The translations under genes and the position numbers were made by a program. A stretch of DNA of 64,000 nt from Chitinimonas viridis (GTDB lineage Bacteria > Pseudomonadota > Gammaproteobacteria > Burkholderiales > Chitinimonadaceae): NCBI RefSeq assembly GCF_030409555.1, contig NZ_JAUFPU010000008.1, positions 390,035 through 454,034 of the forward strand, read 5' to 3'. The notes beneath the pieces are model-generated. The model worked only from the letters and a program-made list of their open reading frames with translations, ran no database searches and was not told where the DNA came from. Below are positions 46,337 to 55,907 of this stretch, piece by piece; position 1 is the first letter of the stretch, and the number at the start of each line of letters is the position of its first letter.

Positions 46337-46948
46337 ATGCCTACCCAACCGTCATTTGCCCGTATCGAGACTGAACGCCTGCTGTTGCGTGCGCCGGTGG
46401 CGTCGGATGTGGCGGCGCTGTATGAGATATTCGGCGATGCGGCGACCTGCCTGCACAACCCTGCCGGCCCGCTGGCCAGCCCTGAAGCAGCTGCCGATGT
46501 GCTGTGGCGGTGGCAGATGCACTGGGCACGCCATGGTTTTGGTTTGTGGGTGATCTGCCTGCGCGACGCGCCGCAGGTGGTGCTGGGTTTTGGTGGCTTG
46601 TCCTGGCGGGAATGCGGCCAGCAGCAGCGCCTCAATCTGGGTTTCCGCTTCCGGCCATCGGCATGGGGGCAGGGTTATGCGACCGAACTGGGCCGCATGG
46701 CCTTGAGCATGGCGTTCGATAACCTGGCTGCAACCGAAGTCTGTGGCCTGGTCCGGCCCGGCAATACCGGCTCCCGTCGGGTACTGGAGAAGCTGGGTAT
46801 GCAACCGCACGGCGAACTGCGCGATTTCCCCTGGCTGGATGCCAGCCTGGTTTACCGTATACCGGCTGAGCGTCGGGCCAGCAACGAAGCTGACCTGCAA
46901 GCGATGGGCCGCCCTGAGCGTGTGGTGGCTGAGCGCCTGGCTGCTTAG
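46337..46948 (+). CDS. GNAT acetyltransferase, RimJ/RimL type
   Basis: A 203-residue acetyltransferase. It starts with IETERLLLRAPVASD, has the acetyl-CoA loop RPSAWGQGYATELGRMAL and ends with RPGNTGSRRVLEKLGM, the usual RimJ-like features. Its stop overlaps the convergent Lrp stop. The acceptor is unknown. Confidence 0.85.
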   Translation: MPTQPSFARIETERLLLRAPVASDVAALYEIFGDAATCLHNPAGPLASPEAAADVLWRWQMHWARHGFGLWVICLRDAPQVVLGFGGLSWRECGQQQRLNLGFRFRPSAWGQGYATELGRMALSMAFDNLAATEVCGLVRPGNTGSRRVLEKLGMQPHGELRDFPWLDASLVYRIPAERRASNEADLQAMGRPERVVAERLAA

Positions 46949-47427
46949 CCTTGCGGCCTGGCCAAGTGGGCCAGTGGCAGGGCGGTGGTCTGCTTGATGG
47001 CTTGCAGCACAAAGCTGGATTTCACGTCCACGACCCCTGGGTGCTGCAGCAGGGTATCCATGACAAAGCGCGAGAAGTGGGCGAGATCCTCGAACACCAC
47101 CCTGAGCAGATAATCCATTTCGCCTGCCATGGCATGGCAGGTGACCACCTCTGGCCAGCCTTGTACGGCCTGGGCAAAAGCGGCGAACTGCCGTTCACGT
47201 TTGTCCAGCATCACCCTTACAAAGGCTTCCAGCCCCAGGCCTATCTTGGCCGGCTCCAGCAGCGCCACGTACTGCGCAATCACGCCTTCCTGTTCCAGCC
47301 GTTTCAACCGCCTGAGGGTAGGTGAGGGCGAAAGATTGATTGCCTCGGCCAGCTCCAGATTGCTGAGGCGCCCTTCCTGCTGCAGCACTGACAGGATTTT
47401 CAGGTCGGTTTTATCCAGCTCAATCAT
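46945..47427 (-). CDS. Lrp/AsnC-family regulator of the tyrosine cluster
   Basis: A 160-residue regulator with an Lrp helix-turn-helix (GRLSNLELAEAINLSPSPTL) and a RAM domain. It is divergent from hpd and a perfect inverted repeat lies between them. It probably responds to an aromatic amino acid and controls the catabolic genes, as HpdR/BkdR-like proteins do elsewhere. The ligand is inferred. Confidence 0.85.
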   Translation of the reverse strand: MIELDKTDLKILSVLQQEGRLSNLELAEAINLSPSPTLRRLKRLEQEGVIAQYVALLEPAKIGLGLEAFVRVMLDKRERQFAAFAQAVQGWPEVVTCHAMAGEMDYLLRVVFEDLAHFSRFVMDTLLQHPGVVDVKSSFVLQAIKQTTALPLAHLARPQG

Positions 47428-47450
47428 TTTTTTGCTCGAATTGGTTCAAT

Positions 47451-47469
47451 ATTGGCATTTTATGCCAAT
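47451..47469. promoter_or_regulatory. Operator ATTGGCAT-TTT-ATGCCAAT before hpd
   Basis: A perfect 8-base inverted repeat with a 3-base spacer in the 170-base gap between the divergent Lrp and hpd genes. It lies 23 bases from the Lrp start. This is the most likely Lrp-type operator here. Confidence 0.7.
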
Positions 47470-47597
47470 GCTGCGCTGCTTCCGAGCCCAATTTGCTAGC
47501 ACATTGCGCGGCAGAATTCGTATCCTGTCGGCACAGACAAACTAGGATGCGCAGGCTATGTGCGTCCATTTCCCACACTGGATAGAGGGCAGCAGCA

Positions 47598-48674
47598 ATG
47601 GCAGATCTTTATGAAAACCCGATGGGTCTGATGGGCTTCGAGTTCGTGGAATTTGCGTCGCCCACACCCAATGTGCTTGAGCCGCTGTTCGAGAAGATGG
47701 GCTTCACACTGGTGGCTCGCCATCGCTCCAAAGATGTGCTGCTCTATCGTCAGGGCGATATCAACTTCATCGTCAACCGCGAGCCCAGGAGTGTGGCTGC
47801 CTATTTCACCGCCGAGCATGGACCATCGGCTTGCGGCCTGGCTTTCCGGGTCAAGGATGCGCACAAGGCATACAACCGCGCGCTTGAGCTGGGGGCGCAG
47901 CCTATCGATATTCCCACTGGGCCGATGGAACTGAAGCTGCCTGCCATCAAGGGTATCGGTGGTGCACCGCTGTACCTGATCGACCGCTTTGAAGAAGGAA
48001 AATCGATCTACGATATCGACTTCGAGTTTATCGAAGGCGTGGATCGTCATCCCAAGGGACATGGTTTCAAGGTGGTGGATCACCTGACCCACAATGTCTA
48101 TCGCGGCCGCATGAAATTCTGGGCCGAGTTCTACGAGCACCTGTTCAACTTCCGCGAGATACGCTACTTCGACATCAAGGGTGAGTACACCGGTCTGACC
48201 TCGCGGGCGATGACTGCACCGGACGGCATGATACGCATTCCGCTGAACGAAGAATCCTCCAAGGGTTCGGGCCAGATCGAGGAATTCCTGATGAAGTTCA
48301 ACGGTGAAGGCATACAGCATATTGCCCTGTTCACCGATGACCTGCTGCGCAGCATAGACCTGCTGCGCGAGGCCGGTATCCCACTGATGACCGCGCCGCG
48401 CGATACCTATTACGAAATGCTGGAAGAGCGCCTGCCGGGCCATGGCGAGAATGTCGAGGCGCTGCGCACGCGCGGCATCCTGCTTGATGGCACTACCGAG
48501 GGCGACAAGCGCCTGCTGTTGCAGATATTCTCGGAAACCGTGCTGGGCCCGGTGTTCTTCGAGTTCATCCAGCGCAAGGGTGACGATGGCTTTGGCGAAG
48601 GCAACTTCAAGGCCTTGTTTGAATCGCTGGAGCGGGACCAGATACGCCGTGGCGTACTGAAGGCGGAGGCCTGA
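47598..48674 (+). CDS. hpd: 4-hydroxyphenylpyruvate dioxygenase
   Basis: The 358-residue enzyme turns 4-hydroxyphenylpyruvate into homogentisate. It has two vicinal-oxygen-chelate halves. Iron ligands fit His in VVDHLTHNV, His in GIQHIALFT and Glu in [20 protein letters not shown] near the C-terminus. Length matches bacterial Hpd. It is the first gene of the catabolic run, with the Lrp operator upstream. Confidence 0.95.
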   Translation: MADLYENPMGLMGFEFVEFASPTPNVLEPLFEKMGFTLVARHRSKDVLLYRQGDINFIVNREPRSVAAYFTAEHGPSACGLAFRVKDAHKAYNRALELGAQPIDIPTGPMELKLPAIKGIGGAPLYLIDRFEEGKSIYDIDFEFIEGVDRHPKGHGFKVVDHLTHNVYRGRMKFWAEFYEHLFNFREIRYFDIKGEYTGLTSRAMTAPDGMIRIPLNEESSKGSGQIEEFLMKFNGEGIQHIALFTDDLLRSIDLLREAGIPLMTAPRDTYYEMLEERLPGHGENVEALRTRGILLDGTTEGDKRLLLQIFSETVLGPVFFEFIQRKGDDGFGEGNFKALFESLERDQIRRGVLKAEA

Positions 48675-48675
48675 C

Positions 48676-49215
48676 ATGAAGATAGATCGCATCCATCACG
48701 TGGCGTACCGCTGCAAGGACGCCAAGGAAACCGTGCTGTGGTACCAGAAGATGCTGAAGATGGATTTCATGCTGGCGATCTCAGAGGACTATGTGCCTTC
48801 GACCAAGGCAGCTGATCCGTATATGCATATCTTCATGGATGCAGGCCAGGGCAATGTGCTGGCATTCTTCGAGTTGCCTACCCAGCCTGAGATGGGGCGC
48901 GACCCCAATACCCCGGCGTGGGTACAGCATATCGCCTTCAAGGTGAAGGATCGCGAAACGCTGCTTGAGTATCGCGCCCACCTGGAAGCCAATGGGGTCG
49001 ATGTACTGGGGGTGACCGATCACGGTGCTTTCCATTCGATCTACTTCTTTGATCCGAACGGCCACAGGCTGGAACTGGCCTGCCCGGACCCCGATGAAGA
49101 AAACATGCTCAAGCGCCTGGATGAAGTGAAGTGGGACATGCTGGAGGAGTGGTCGCGTACCAAGCGTGCACCCAAGCAAGGCGCCTTCCTGCATGAGCGT
49201 GAATTCCGGAATTGA
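48676..49215 (+). CDS. VOC (glyoxalase-fold) protein in tyrosine cluster
   Basis: A 179-residue single-domain vicinal-oxygen-chelate protein starting 2 bases after hpd. IHHVAYRCKDAKETVLWYQ, WVQHIAFKVKDRETLLEY and SIYFFDPNGHRLELACP carry the metal ligands His, His and Glu. The C-terminal tail is about 50 residues and helical. Similar proteins occur beside hpd in other bacteria. Its substrate is not known; it could be a dioxygenase or a helper of the pathway. Confidence 0.8.
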   Translation: MKIDRIHHVAYRCKDAKETVLWYQKMLKMDFMLAISEDYVPSTKAADPYMHIFMDAGQGNVLAFFELPTQPEMGRDPNTPAWVQHIAFKVKDRETLLEYRAHLEANGVDVLGVTDHGAFHSIYFFDPNGHRLELACPDPDEENMLKRLDEVKWDMLEEWSRTKRAPKQGAFLHEREFRN

Positions 49216-49222
49216 GCGGATC

Positions 49223-50125
49223 ATGAGCACTTATACCGATTCTGCCGCAGCACCGGACGAACGCGTCAAGCATGGACTGGCGGCGGGCGATGTCGTACCG
49301 CCCAGCCCGGATTGGACCATAGACCAGGGTTGGGAGAACTACACCGCTGAAGAGCATGGTGTCTGGAAAACGCTGTATGAGCGGCAGACCAAGCTGCTGC
49401 CTGGGCGAGCCTGCGATGCCTATGTGGAGGGCATGCGCGACCTGCCCATGGGGCCGGACGAGATACCAGATTTTCGCAAGCTGTCCGAGACCTTGATGCG
49501 CAAGACGGGCTGGCAGATTGTTGCCGTGCCTGGCTTGGTGCCAGACGATGTGTTCTTCGAGCACCTGGCCAATCGGCGTTTCCCGGCTGGCAACTTTATC
49601 CGCAAGCCGCACGAGCTGGACTACCTGGAAGAGCCGGATGTGTTCCACGATGTGTTCGGCCATGTTCCCATGCTGATGAACAAGGTGTTCGCGGATTACA
49701 TTCAGGCCTATGGCGCGGGTGGCTTGCGGGCGCACAAGCTGGGTACGCTGAAGAATCTGGCGCGGGTGTATTGGTATACGGTGGAGTTCGGTCTGGTGCA
49801 GCAGGCCGACGGCCTGCGTATCTATGGTGCGGGCATTGCCTCGTCCTATACCGAGAGCATCTTCTCGTTGGACGATGCCTCGCCCAATCGCATCCGCTTC
49901 GATCTGGAAAGGGTGATGCGTACTAACTACCGCATCGATGATTTCCAGGAAGTCTATTTCGTGCTGAACAACCTCGACGAACTGCTGGAGCTGGACCGCA
50001 TCGACTTTGCACCGCTCTATGCGCGCATCCAGTCGCAGCCTGAGCTGCAGCCGGGCGACATACTGCCCGTCGACGAAGTGCTGCACCGGGGTACAGGCGT
50101 CTATCATGGCGCGAAGCAAGCATAA
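49223..50125 (+). CDS. phhA: Phenylalanine 4-monooxygenase
   Basis: The 300-residue enzyme hydroxylates phenylalanine to tyrosine with tetrahydropterin and iron. Ligands are the two His residues of VFHDVFGHVPML and the Glu of YWYTVEFGLV. It starts 8 bases after the VOC gene, with GAGCGGA upstream. The pterin dehydratase gene phhB is not in the window. Confidence 0.94.
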   Translation: MSTYTDSAAAPDERVKHGLAAGDVVPPSPDWTIDQGWENYTAEEHGVWKTLYERQTKLLPGRACDAYVEGMRDLPMGPDEIPDFRKLSETLMRKTGWQIVAVPGLVPDDVFFEHLANRRFPAGNFIRKPHELDYLEEPDVFHDVFGHVPMLMNKVFADYIQAYGAGGLRAHKLGTLKNLARVYWYTVEFGLVQQADGLRIYGAGIASSYTESIFSLDDASPNRIRFDLERVMRTNYRIDDFQEVYFVLNNLDELLELDRIDFAPLYARIQSQPELQPGDILPVDEVLHRGTGVYHGAKQA

Positions 50126-50284
50126 GGGGGCTGCCGAAAACCTCAACTCGTCGGAGCAGGGTGTCGCCCGCGAAGAATGTGCATCGCCATATCAGCGATA
50201 TGCCGCGTTGAAATTTTTCGCTCGCATCCTGTCTTGCTCGGAAGCTGAGGTTGCTGCCCATCCCCATAACATAGGAACTCAAGC

Positions 50285-51265
50285 ATGAAACTCGCTAGTC
50301 TCAAGCATGGCCGTGATGGCCGACTCGTCGTGGTCAGCCGTGATCTCAAGCACTATGTGGCTGTCCCGGACATTGCACCCACCATGCAGGCGGCGCTGGA
50401 TGATTGGGCACACATTGAGCCGCAGCTCCGCAAGGTATCGGAGCTGCTGAACAGCGGCCATGAGGGGCGCGCCCAGGCATTCGACCCTGCGCAGTGTGCG
50501 GCGCCGCTGCCGCGTGCGTATCAATGGGTGGATGGCTCGGCCTACCTGAACCATGTGGAACTGGTACGCAAGGCCCGCAACGCGGAAATGCCGCCCTCGT
50601 TCTATACCGACCCGCTGATGTATCAAGGTGGCTCGGACGATATGCTGGGCGCCCGTGATCCCATCTCCATCCTGGACGAGGCCTGGGGAACCGATCTCGA
50701 GGCCGAGGTGGCCGTGATTACCGACGATGTGCCCAAGGGCACCAGCGCCGAGGATGCAGTGCGCCATGTGCGGCTGGTGATGCTGGTCAACGATGTCAGC
50801 CTGCGTAACCTGATACCGAACGAGTTGGCCAAGGGTTTTGGCTTTGTGTTATCCAAGCCGGCCAGCGCATTCAGCCCGGTGGCCGTGACCCTGGATGAGC
50901 TGGAAGGCCATTGGCAGGACAATCGCCTGCACCTGCCGCTGCGGGTGTGGCTTAATGGCGAGTGGTTTGGCGAACCCAATGCCGGCGAGGAAATGACTTT
51001 CAGTCACGCCGACCTGATCGCCCACCTGGCCCGTACCCGCAAGCTGGGCGCGGGTTCCATCGTGGGCTCCGGCACCATCTCCAACAAGGATCGCGCCCGT
51101 GGCTCCTGCTGCCTGGCGGAAGTCCGCATGATAGAAACCATAGAGCAGGGGGCACCCAAGACGCCTTTCCTCAAGGCGGGCGATACCGTCAAGATCGATA
51201 TGTGGGATGGTGCAGGCAAGTCCATCTTTGGCGCGATCGAGCAGACCGTCGTACTGGGGCAGTAG
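50285..51265 (+). CDS. Fumarylacetoacetate hydrolase family protein
   Basis: A 326-residue hydrolase of the FAH family. The active-site Glu triad is seen in DLEAEVAVITDDVP. LVNDVSLRN, KPASAFSP and GSGTISNKD are typical loops. It probably splits fumarylacetoacetate, the last step of tyrosine breakdown. It follows phhA after 159 bases and may have its own promoter. Confidence 0.88.
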   Translation: MKLASLKHGRDGRLVVVSRDLKHYVAVPDIAPTMQAALDDWAHIEPQLRKVSELLNSGHEGRAQAFDPAQCAAPLPRAYQWVDGSAYLNHVELVRKARNAEMPPSFYTDPLMYQGGSDDMLGARDPISILDEAWGTDLEAEVAVITDDVPKGTSAEDAVRHVRLVMLVNDVSLRNLIPNELAKGFGFVLSKPASAFSPVAVTLDELEGHWQDNRLHLPLRVWLNGEWFGEPNAGEEMTFSHADLIAHLARTRKLGAGSIVGSGTISNKDRARGSCCLAEVRMIETIEQGAPKTPFLKAGDTVKIDMWDGAGKSIFGAIEQTVVLGQ

Positions 51266-51484
51266 GCCCGACTGGTAGTGCCAATCAGGGCGGGTGGGCA
51301 GGGTGCGCAAGCGTGCCGGGCCTGCCTGCCCTGATTGTTTCTGCGGCTGGGCGCAGGTGTAGTGATATGGCCGGCGCATGGCATACACTATCGTTCTGAC
51401 CGTTGCGAGTGGGGAACGCTATCTATACCGCGGCGGTCTTACCCCACGTACAGACCAAATATGCCAACTACACAAGCTCATACC

Positions 51485-52138
51485 ATGACCATGGATCGCA
51501 AGCTGTATACCTATTTCCGTTCTTCTGCAGCTTGGCGGGTGCGCATTGCCCTGGCGTACAAGGGGCTGGACTACGAAGCAGTGCCCATCCATCTGTTGCG
51601 TGATGGTGGCCAGCAGCGAAGTACCGACTATCTGGCGCTCAACCCGCAGGGGCGGGTGCCTGCGCTACTGGACGATGGCGTGGTGCTGACCCAGTCGCTG
51701 GCCATCTGCGAGTATCTGGAAGAGCGCTATCCAACGCCAGCGCTGTTGCCAGCAGACCTGCTGGGGCGCGCCAGGGTACGCTCGCTGGCGCAACTGATAG
51801 CCTGCGACATCCACCCACTCAACAATCTGATCGTGCTGCAATATCTCAAGGGGACGCTGGGCCAGAGCCAGGAGACCGCAGATGAGTGGTACCGCCACTG
51901 GATAAGGCAGGGATTTGCTGCCCTGGAGCAGGAGCTGGTTCGCCTGGGCAGCGAGCGCTATTGCGTAGGCGACAGCGTCACGCTGGCCGATCTGTGCCTG
52001 GTGCCACAGGTATTCAACGCCCATCGCTTCAAGGTCGACATGGCCAGCTACCCGCGTATTGCTGCAATCGATGCGCATCTGAGCAGCCTGCCGGCTTTCA
52101 GCCAGACGCATCCTTCCAAACAGGCCGACGCCGAGTAA
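51485..52138 (+). CDS. maiA: Maleylacetoacetate isomerase (zeta-class GST)
   Basis: The 217-residue protein has a zeta-GST N-domain with YFRSSAAWRVRIAL, the glutathione-activating serines, and SLAICEYLEERYP. The helical C-domain includes CDIHPLNNL and YCVGDSVTLADLCLVPQ. It isomerises maleylacetoacetate to fumarylacetoacetate. ATG 51485 is chosen; ATG 51461 or 51491 is equally possible because no clear ribosome site is seen. Confidence 0.88.
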   Translation: MTMDRKLYTYFRSSAAWRVRIALAYKGLDYEAVPIHLLRDGGQQRSTDYLALNPQGRVPALLDDGVVLTQSLAICEYLEERYPTPALLPADLLGRARVRSLAQLIACDIHPLNNLIVLQYLKGTLGQSQETADEWYRHWIRQGFAALEQELVRLGSERYCVGDSVTLADLCLVPQVFNAHRFKVDMASYPRIAAIDAHLSSLPAFSQTHPSKQADAE

Positions 52139-52220
52139 GGTCACCCGACGGTAGTGCTTACTTCTCTGGCGGGCCCTGCCCAGTGCGGGGTCGTACCCGC
52201 TATACGCTGATTGGAAATGG

Positions 52221-53408
52221 ATGACTTCTTACCCAGACCAGAATATTACTGGTCTAGCCTTGGCACGCAATGACTGGATAGATGTGCTGCGCGGCTGGGC
52301 TGCCATTGCCGTGGTGCTGATGCACCTGAATATCCGGGTCCCGTTCCGGGATTTTGAAGAGGCAGCCTGGCTATCCAAGCGTGCCTACAATTTTCTGTTC
52401 TCCAGCGGCTGGCAGGCGGTCATGGTGTTTTTCGTGATTTCAGGCTTCCTGATCACGCAGGCCATGCTGGCCCGCTGGCACAGCCTGGAGAAAGTGCAGC
52501 CGCTGCACTTTTACGGTTTTCGCGCTGCCCGACTGCTACCCTGCCTGCTGGGTTTCATCGTACTGCAGTCCTTGTTGCAGGCGTGGCAGGTGCCGGGTTT
52601 TCATGATGCCGCAAGCACTACGCCGTTATGGCGCGCCGCCGTCTCGGCACTCACCTTTCACCTGAACTGGCTGGAAGCACAGTATGGTTATCTGCCGGGT
52701 GCTTGGGATGTGCTGTGGTCCTTGTCGGTGGAAGAGGCGTTCTACCTGGGCTTCCCGCTGCTTTGCCTGTTGGTGCGCTCGCCGCGCTGGCTCTTGGTCA
52801 TCTTGTGTGCTTTCTTCGTCATCGGCCCCTATGCCCGCGTGGGCATGGGTAGCAATGAGATTTGGGCTGACCATGGTTATCTGTCGGGTATGGGTGAGAT
52901 TGCCCTGGGCTGCATGATGGCCATGCTGGCCCGGCATTGGCTGCCAACCGGGCACCGTGGGATCTGGGTGCTTGTACTGGGGCTGGTGTGCATGGCCTTG
53001 CCCCTGTATTTCCGTGGCTGGGTTTACAAGTCTGGCCTGACTGGCTTGGGGTTGGACATGACGCTGCTGGCGCTGGGCGCCGCCCTGGTGCTGATTGCCA
53101 CCCACGCCAATCCAGCCTGGTATCGCTATGCGAGCTTGCCGGGCATAAGCTGGCTGCGCTGGGTGGGGCGCAGCAGCTACGAAATCTATCTGTGTCATAT
53201 GTTCGTGGTGATCGCCCTGGTCGAGGCCTTCCGTGCCTGGGGTGGCGGGCCGCAGATGGTGCCGTGGCTGTATGGCGGCGCGCTGGGTTTGTCGCTGCTG
53301 ACGGGCCATCTGGTGGCACGGTATTTCTCCGAACCACTGAACCGACGGATACGCAGCAGACTGGTGCGTGGGCGCAGTGTGGTGCCAGCGGTTGCCACGC
53401 AGAGCTAG
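52221..53408 (+). CDS. Acyltransferase 3 family membrane protein
   Basis: A 395-residue inner-membrane protein with about ten helices. WIDVLRGWAAIAVVLMHLNI (with the key His) and FFVISGFLITQAML are the OafA/NdvE-like signatures, and LWSLSVEEAFYLGFPLL is conserved. It should O-acylate a surface sugar or lipid. The acceptor cannot be told from context. It converges on clsB. Confidence 0.88.
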   Translation: MTSYPDQNITGLALARNDWIDVLRGWAAIAVVLMHLNIRVPFRDFEEAAWLSKRAYNFLFSSGWQAVMVFFVISGFLITQAMLARWHSLEKVQPLHFYGFRAARLLPCLLGFIVLQSLLQAWQVPGFHDAASTTPLWRAAVSALTFHLNWLEAQYGYLPGAWDVLWSLSVEEAFYLGFPLLCLLVRSPRWLLVILCAFFVIGPYARVGMGSNEIWADHGYLSGMGEIALGCMMAMLARHWLPTGHRGIWVLVLGLVCMALPLYFRGWVYKSGLTGLGLDMTLLALGAALVLIATHANPAWYRYASLPGISWLRWVGRSSYEIYLCHMFVVIALVEAFRAWGGGPQMVPWLYGGALGLSLLTGHLVARYFSEPLNRRIRSRLVRGRSVVPAVATQS

Positions 53409-53449
53409 GGACTGTGCGCCATGGTAGGGTGCTGCTCTAACCCAGGTGC

Positions 53450-54610
53450 TTATTCCCGGTACTCGCGCTTGCCATACCCCGTCAAACCCAGCAGGCCACG
53501 CACCAGCTGGTAAGCCAGCCAGGGCAGCACACGGCGCCACCAGGGGGCGGCCATGATGCTCTCGGCGGGTACCGGTTGAGCGGCTTCATTGATGTGCCGC
53601 TGGATATCCGCCCTCAGTTCATGGGCCAGGGGCGCGTACAGGGCGACGATATTGGCCTCGCGGGCCGTCAGCAGGCTGAAGGGGTCGATATTGGACGAGC
53701 CCACCGTCAGCCAGGTTCGATCCACCACAGCCACCTTGGCGTGCATGAATCCTGCGGTGTACTCATGTATCTCCACCCCGGCCAACAACAGGGGGCGGTA
53801 GAGTACGCGGGTGGCGTAGTGCAGCAGGGCATGGTCCAGACGCCCCTGCAGCAGGATGACCACCCGTACACCCCGGTTGGCGGCCGCCAGCAAAGCTCGC
53901 CTGAGGGTAATGCCTGGCAGGAAGTAGGCATTGGCCACGACGATCTCTTCACGGGCCTGCTTGATGGCCTGCAGATAGGCGGCTTCGATGGCCCGGCGGT
54001 GACGCAGATTGTCACGCCGCAGCAGCTTGGCGGGCATCCGGCCTGTCGCAGGTGGCGTGTGATGGTGATGCGGGATGGCGGCCCATTCGTGCTTGAGCTG
54101 GGACCAGCAGGTCTGGCGCCACTGGCTGGCGGCGATGTGGCGCATCTCGGCCACCAGCGGGCCCTCTACCCGGGTGGCGTAGTCGTAGCGCGGTGGGAGG
54201 CCTGGGCCATCCAGGTCTTCCAGAATATTGATGCCGCCGATGAAGCCCACCTGACCATCCACCACTGCCAGCTTGCGGTGCATGCGCCGCAACCGTTGGC
54301 GATCGAGTGAGAAGCGGGTGGACTCGGGTCGAAAGAACAGCAGGCGCACGCCTGCCTGCAGCAAACTATGTCGCAGGTCTTGGGGCAGGTAACGGGCACC
54401 GAATCCATCCAGCAGCAGATGCACCTGTACCCCTCTGCGGGCTGCACGCATCAGGCTGGCAGAAACCTGTCGGCCTATCTTGTCGGGTTCGTAGAGATAG
54501 CTCTCGAGGAACACCTCGCGTCGGGCTGCAGTAATGGCCGCAAGCAGGGCGGGGAAATACTGCTCGCCATTGCGTAGCAAGGTGAGCTGGTTACCCTCCT
54601 GCCAGGGCAT
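53450..54610 (-). CDS. clsB: Cardiolipin synthase B-type phospholipase D protein
   Basis: The 386-residue enzyme has two HKD motifs, HRKLAVVDGQVGFIGGIN and MHAKVAVVDRTWLTVGSSN, of the phospholipase D superfamily. It makes cardiolipin from phosphatidyl lipids at the membrane. It lacks the long N-terminal transmembrane part of ClsA, as expected for ClsB. Its ATG shares one base with the stop of the small gene upstream (TGATG). Together with ybhP this resembles the E. coli ybhP-ybhO(clsB) layout. Confidence 0.87.
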   Translation of the reverse strand: MPWQEGNQLTLLRNGEQYFPALLAAITAARREVFLESYLYEPDKIGRQVSASLMRAARRGVQVHLLLDGFGARYLPQDLRHSLLQAGVRLLFFRPESTRFSLDRQRLRRMHRKLAVVDGQVGFIGGINILEDLDGPGLPPRYDYATRVEGPLVAEMRHIAASQWRQTCWSQLKHEWAAIPHHHHTPPATGRMPAKLLRRDNLRHRRAIEAAYLQAIKQAREEIVVANAYFLPGITLRRALLAAANRGVRVVILLQGRLDHALLHYATRVLYRPLLLAGVEIHEYTAGFMHAKVAVVDRTWLTVGSSNIDPFSLLTAREANIVALYAPLAHELRADIQRHINEAAQPVPAESIMAAPWWRRVLPWLAYQLVRGLLGLTGYGKREYRE

Positions 54611-54852
54611 CAGTAGGGGGCTTCCTGTCCGGGCGAGCGTTCATTGCCGAACTTGAACTGCCCGGTTTCGCGCGCGAGCAAGTGTTGCAAAGCCTGGCCT
54701 TCGAGCCTGCTGGCCTTGAGCTGAAAGCTGGCTGCTGCCTTGCCGGACAGGGTTTTCACCACCCGGCCATGAGCGCGAAGCTGAACGCTGCCGTTCTTGC
54801 AAGCGAGGAAATCGAAAGGGCATTCGGCCAGGCGGCCGTGTTTATCCTGCAT
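54610..54852 (-). CDS. Small protein coupled between ybhP and clsB, unknown
   Basis: An 80-residue cytoplasmic protein with no signal peptide. It contains CPFDFLACKNGSVQLRAHG, then an Ala/Lys-rich block and a LARETGQFKFGNE segment. Both its start (ATG 54852) and stop overlap the neighbouring genes by one base (TGATG at each end), strong evidence that it is translated. I do not recognise the family. Its position suggests a partner of the lipid enzymes. Confidence 0.65.
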   Translation of the reverse strand: MQDKHGRLAECPFDFLACKNGSVQLRAHGRVVKTLSGKAAASFQLKASRLEGQALQHLLARETGQFKFGNERSPGQEAPY

Positions 54853-55613
54853 CAATTCAACCTGACAGTGGCGGTGAGGGGCGCATGGTCGCTCAGCTGG
54901 CCCCAGCTCTTGCCGCTGTGGGCTTCGGCATGTTCTACATGCATGCCACGTAGATAGATGCGGTCCAGGGCCAATAAGGGCAGCCGTGCTGGAAAACTGG
55001 CTGCCACGCGGCCATGCAGGCTATGAAAGGCTTCGCGCAGATCCAGTGCCTCGCGCAGAAAGCCGCAGGCTTCTTGGCGCCAGTCGTTGAAGTCGCCAGC
55101 TACCACCAGCGGTGCATCGGCAGGGATATGCGCCACGACGTAGTCGGCCAGCGCGGCCAGTTGCACGCGGCGGTCGTTAGCGCGCAGGTTAAGGTGTACG
55201 CATAGCGCATGCAATGGCAGATCGCGCCCCGGCAGCAATACCTGGCTGTGCAGCAAGCCCCGCCGCTCCAGCTTGCTGAGGCTGATATCGTGATTGTGCC
55301 AGCTGCTGATGGGATGGCGGCTCAACAGGGCATTGCCATGGTGGCCGTGCTGATACGCCGCATTGGGGCCGTAGACATGGTGCAGTTGATCGTCGGCCAG
55401 AAAAGCATGCTGGGGGTGCTCTGGCCAATCGTGATGGCGTTGCGCCCTGGCCTGGTGCTCTCCCTGGACCTCTTGCAGAAACACCAGATCGGCCGTCAGC
55501 CCACCCAAGGCGTGCTTGAGCGCAGGCAAGACATGGCGGCGGTTAAAGGCCGACATGCCTTTGTGGATGTTGTAGGTTGCGATCCGCAATGTTTTTTTGT
55601 TTGATTCCGTCAC
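54852..55613 (-). CDS. ybhP: Endonuclease/exonuclease/phosphatase-family protein, YbhP-like
   Basis: The 253-residue protein has the EEP fold: RIATYNIHKGM at the start, LVFLQEVQGEH, LVVAGDFNDWR and a final SDHAPLTATV. It is the first gene of the coupled operon with the 80-residue protein and clsB, the same pairing as E. coli YbhP with ClsB. It may act on a nucleotide or a lipid head group; the substrate is not known. Confidence 0.82.
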   Translation of the reverse strand: MTESNKKTLRIATYNIHKGMSAFNRRHVLPALKHALGGLTADLVFLQEVQGEHQARAQRHHDWPEHPQHAFLADDQLHHVYGPNAAYQHGHHGNALLSRHPISSWHNHDISLSKLERRGLLHSQVLLPGRDLPLHALCVHLNLRANDRRVQLAALADYVVAHIPADAPLVVAGDFNDWRQEACGFLREALDLREAFHSLHGRVAASFPARLPLLALDRIYLRGMHVEHAEAHSGKSWGQLSDHAPLTATVRLN

Positions 55614-55907
55614 TTGGGTGCCGTCCGTGCGGGGCGGTGAGGGCCTGCGCGTGAGGGTTAGCCATATCAGGAATCATATAGCCATCTCACGGCGTTGGTG
55701 GCGGAAAAATGCACGCTTGGGAAGCGCTATGGCGGGTAGGCATTGCCGTGGGGCAGGCTTGTGTCGCTGCCATTGGGTAGGGCGTGGTGTCGCTGAGATG
55801 GTGCAACGGGCGGCCAGTTTGCCTTGGGGTCGTACGGCTGGTCAGCTTGCGGCTAGAATCCGGCTTTATTGACACCGCACCGGGGCACCGTGCCTGGTAT
55901 CTCCATC
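55614..55907. other. Divergent gap upstream of ybhP and the membrane gene
   Basis: About 290 bases with no supported gene or clear repeat. They should hold the promoters for the ybhP operon and the gene at 55908. Confidence 0.35.
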
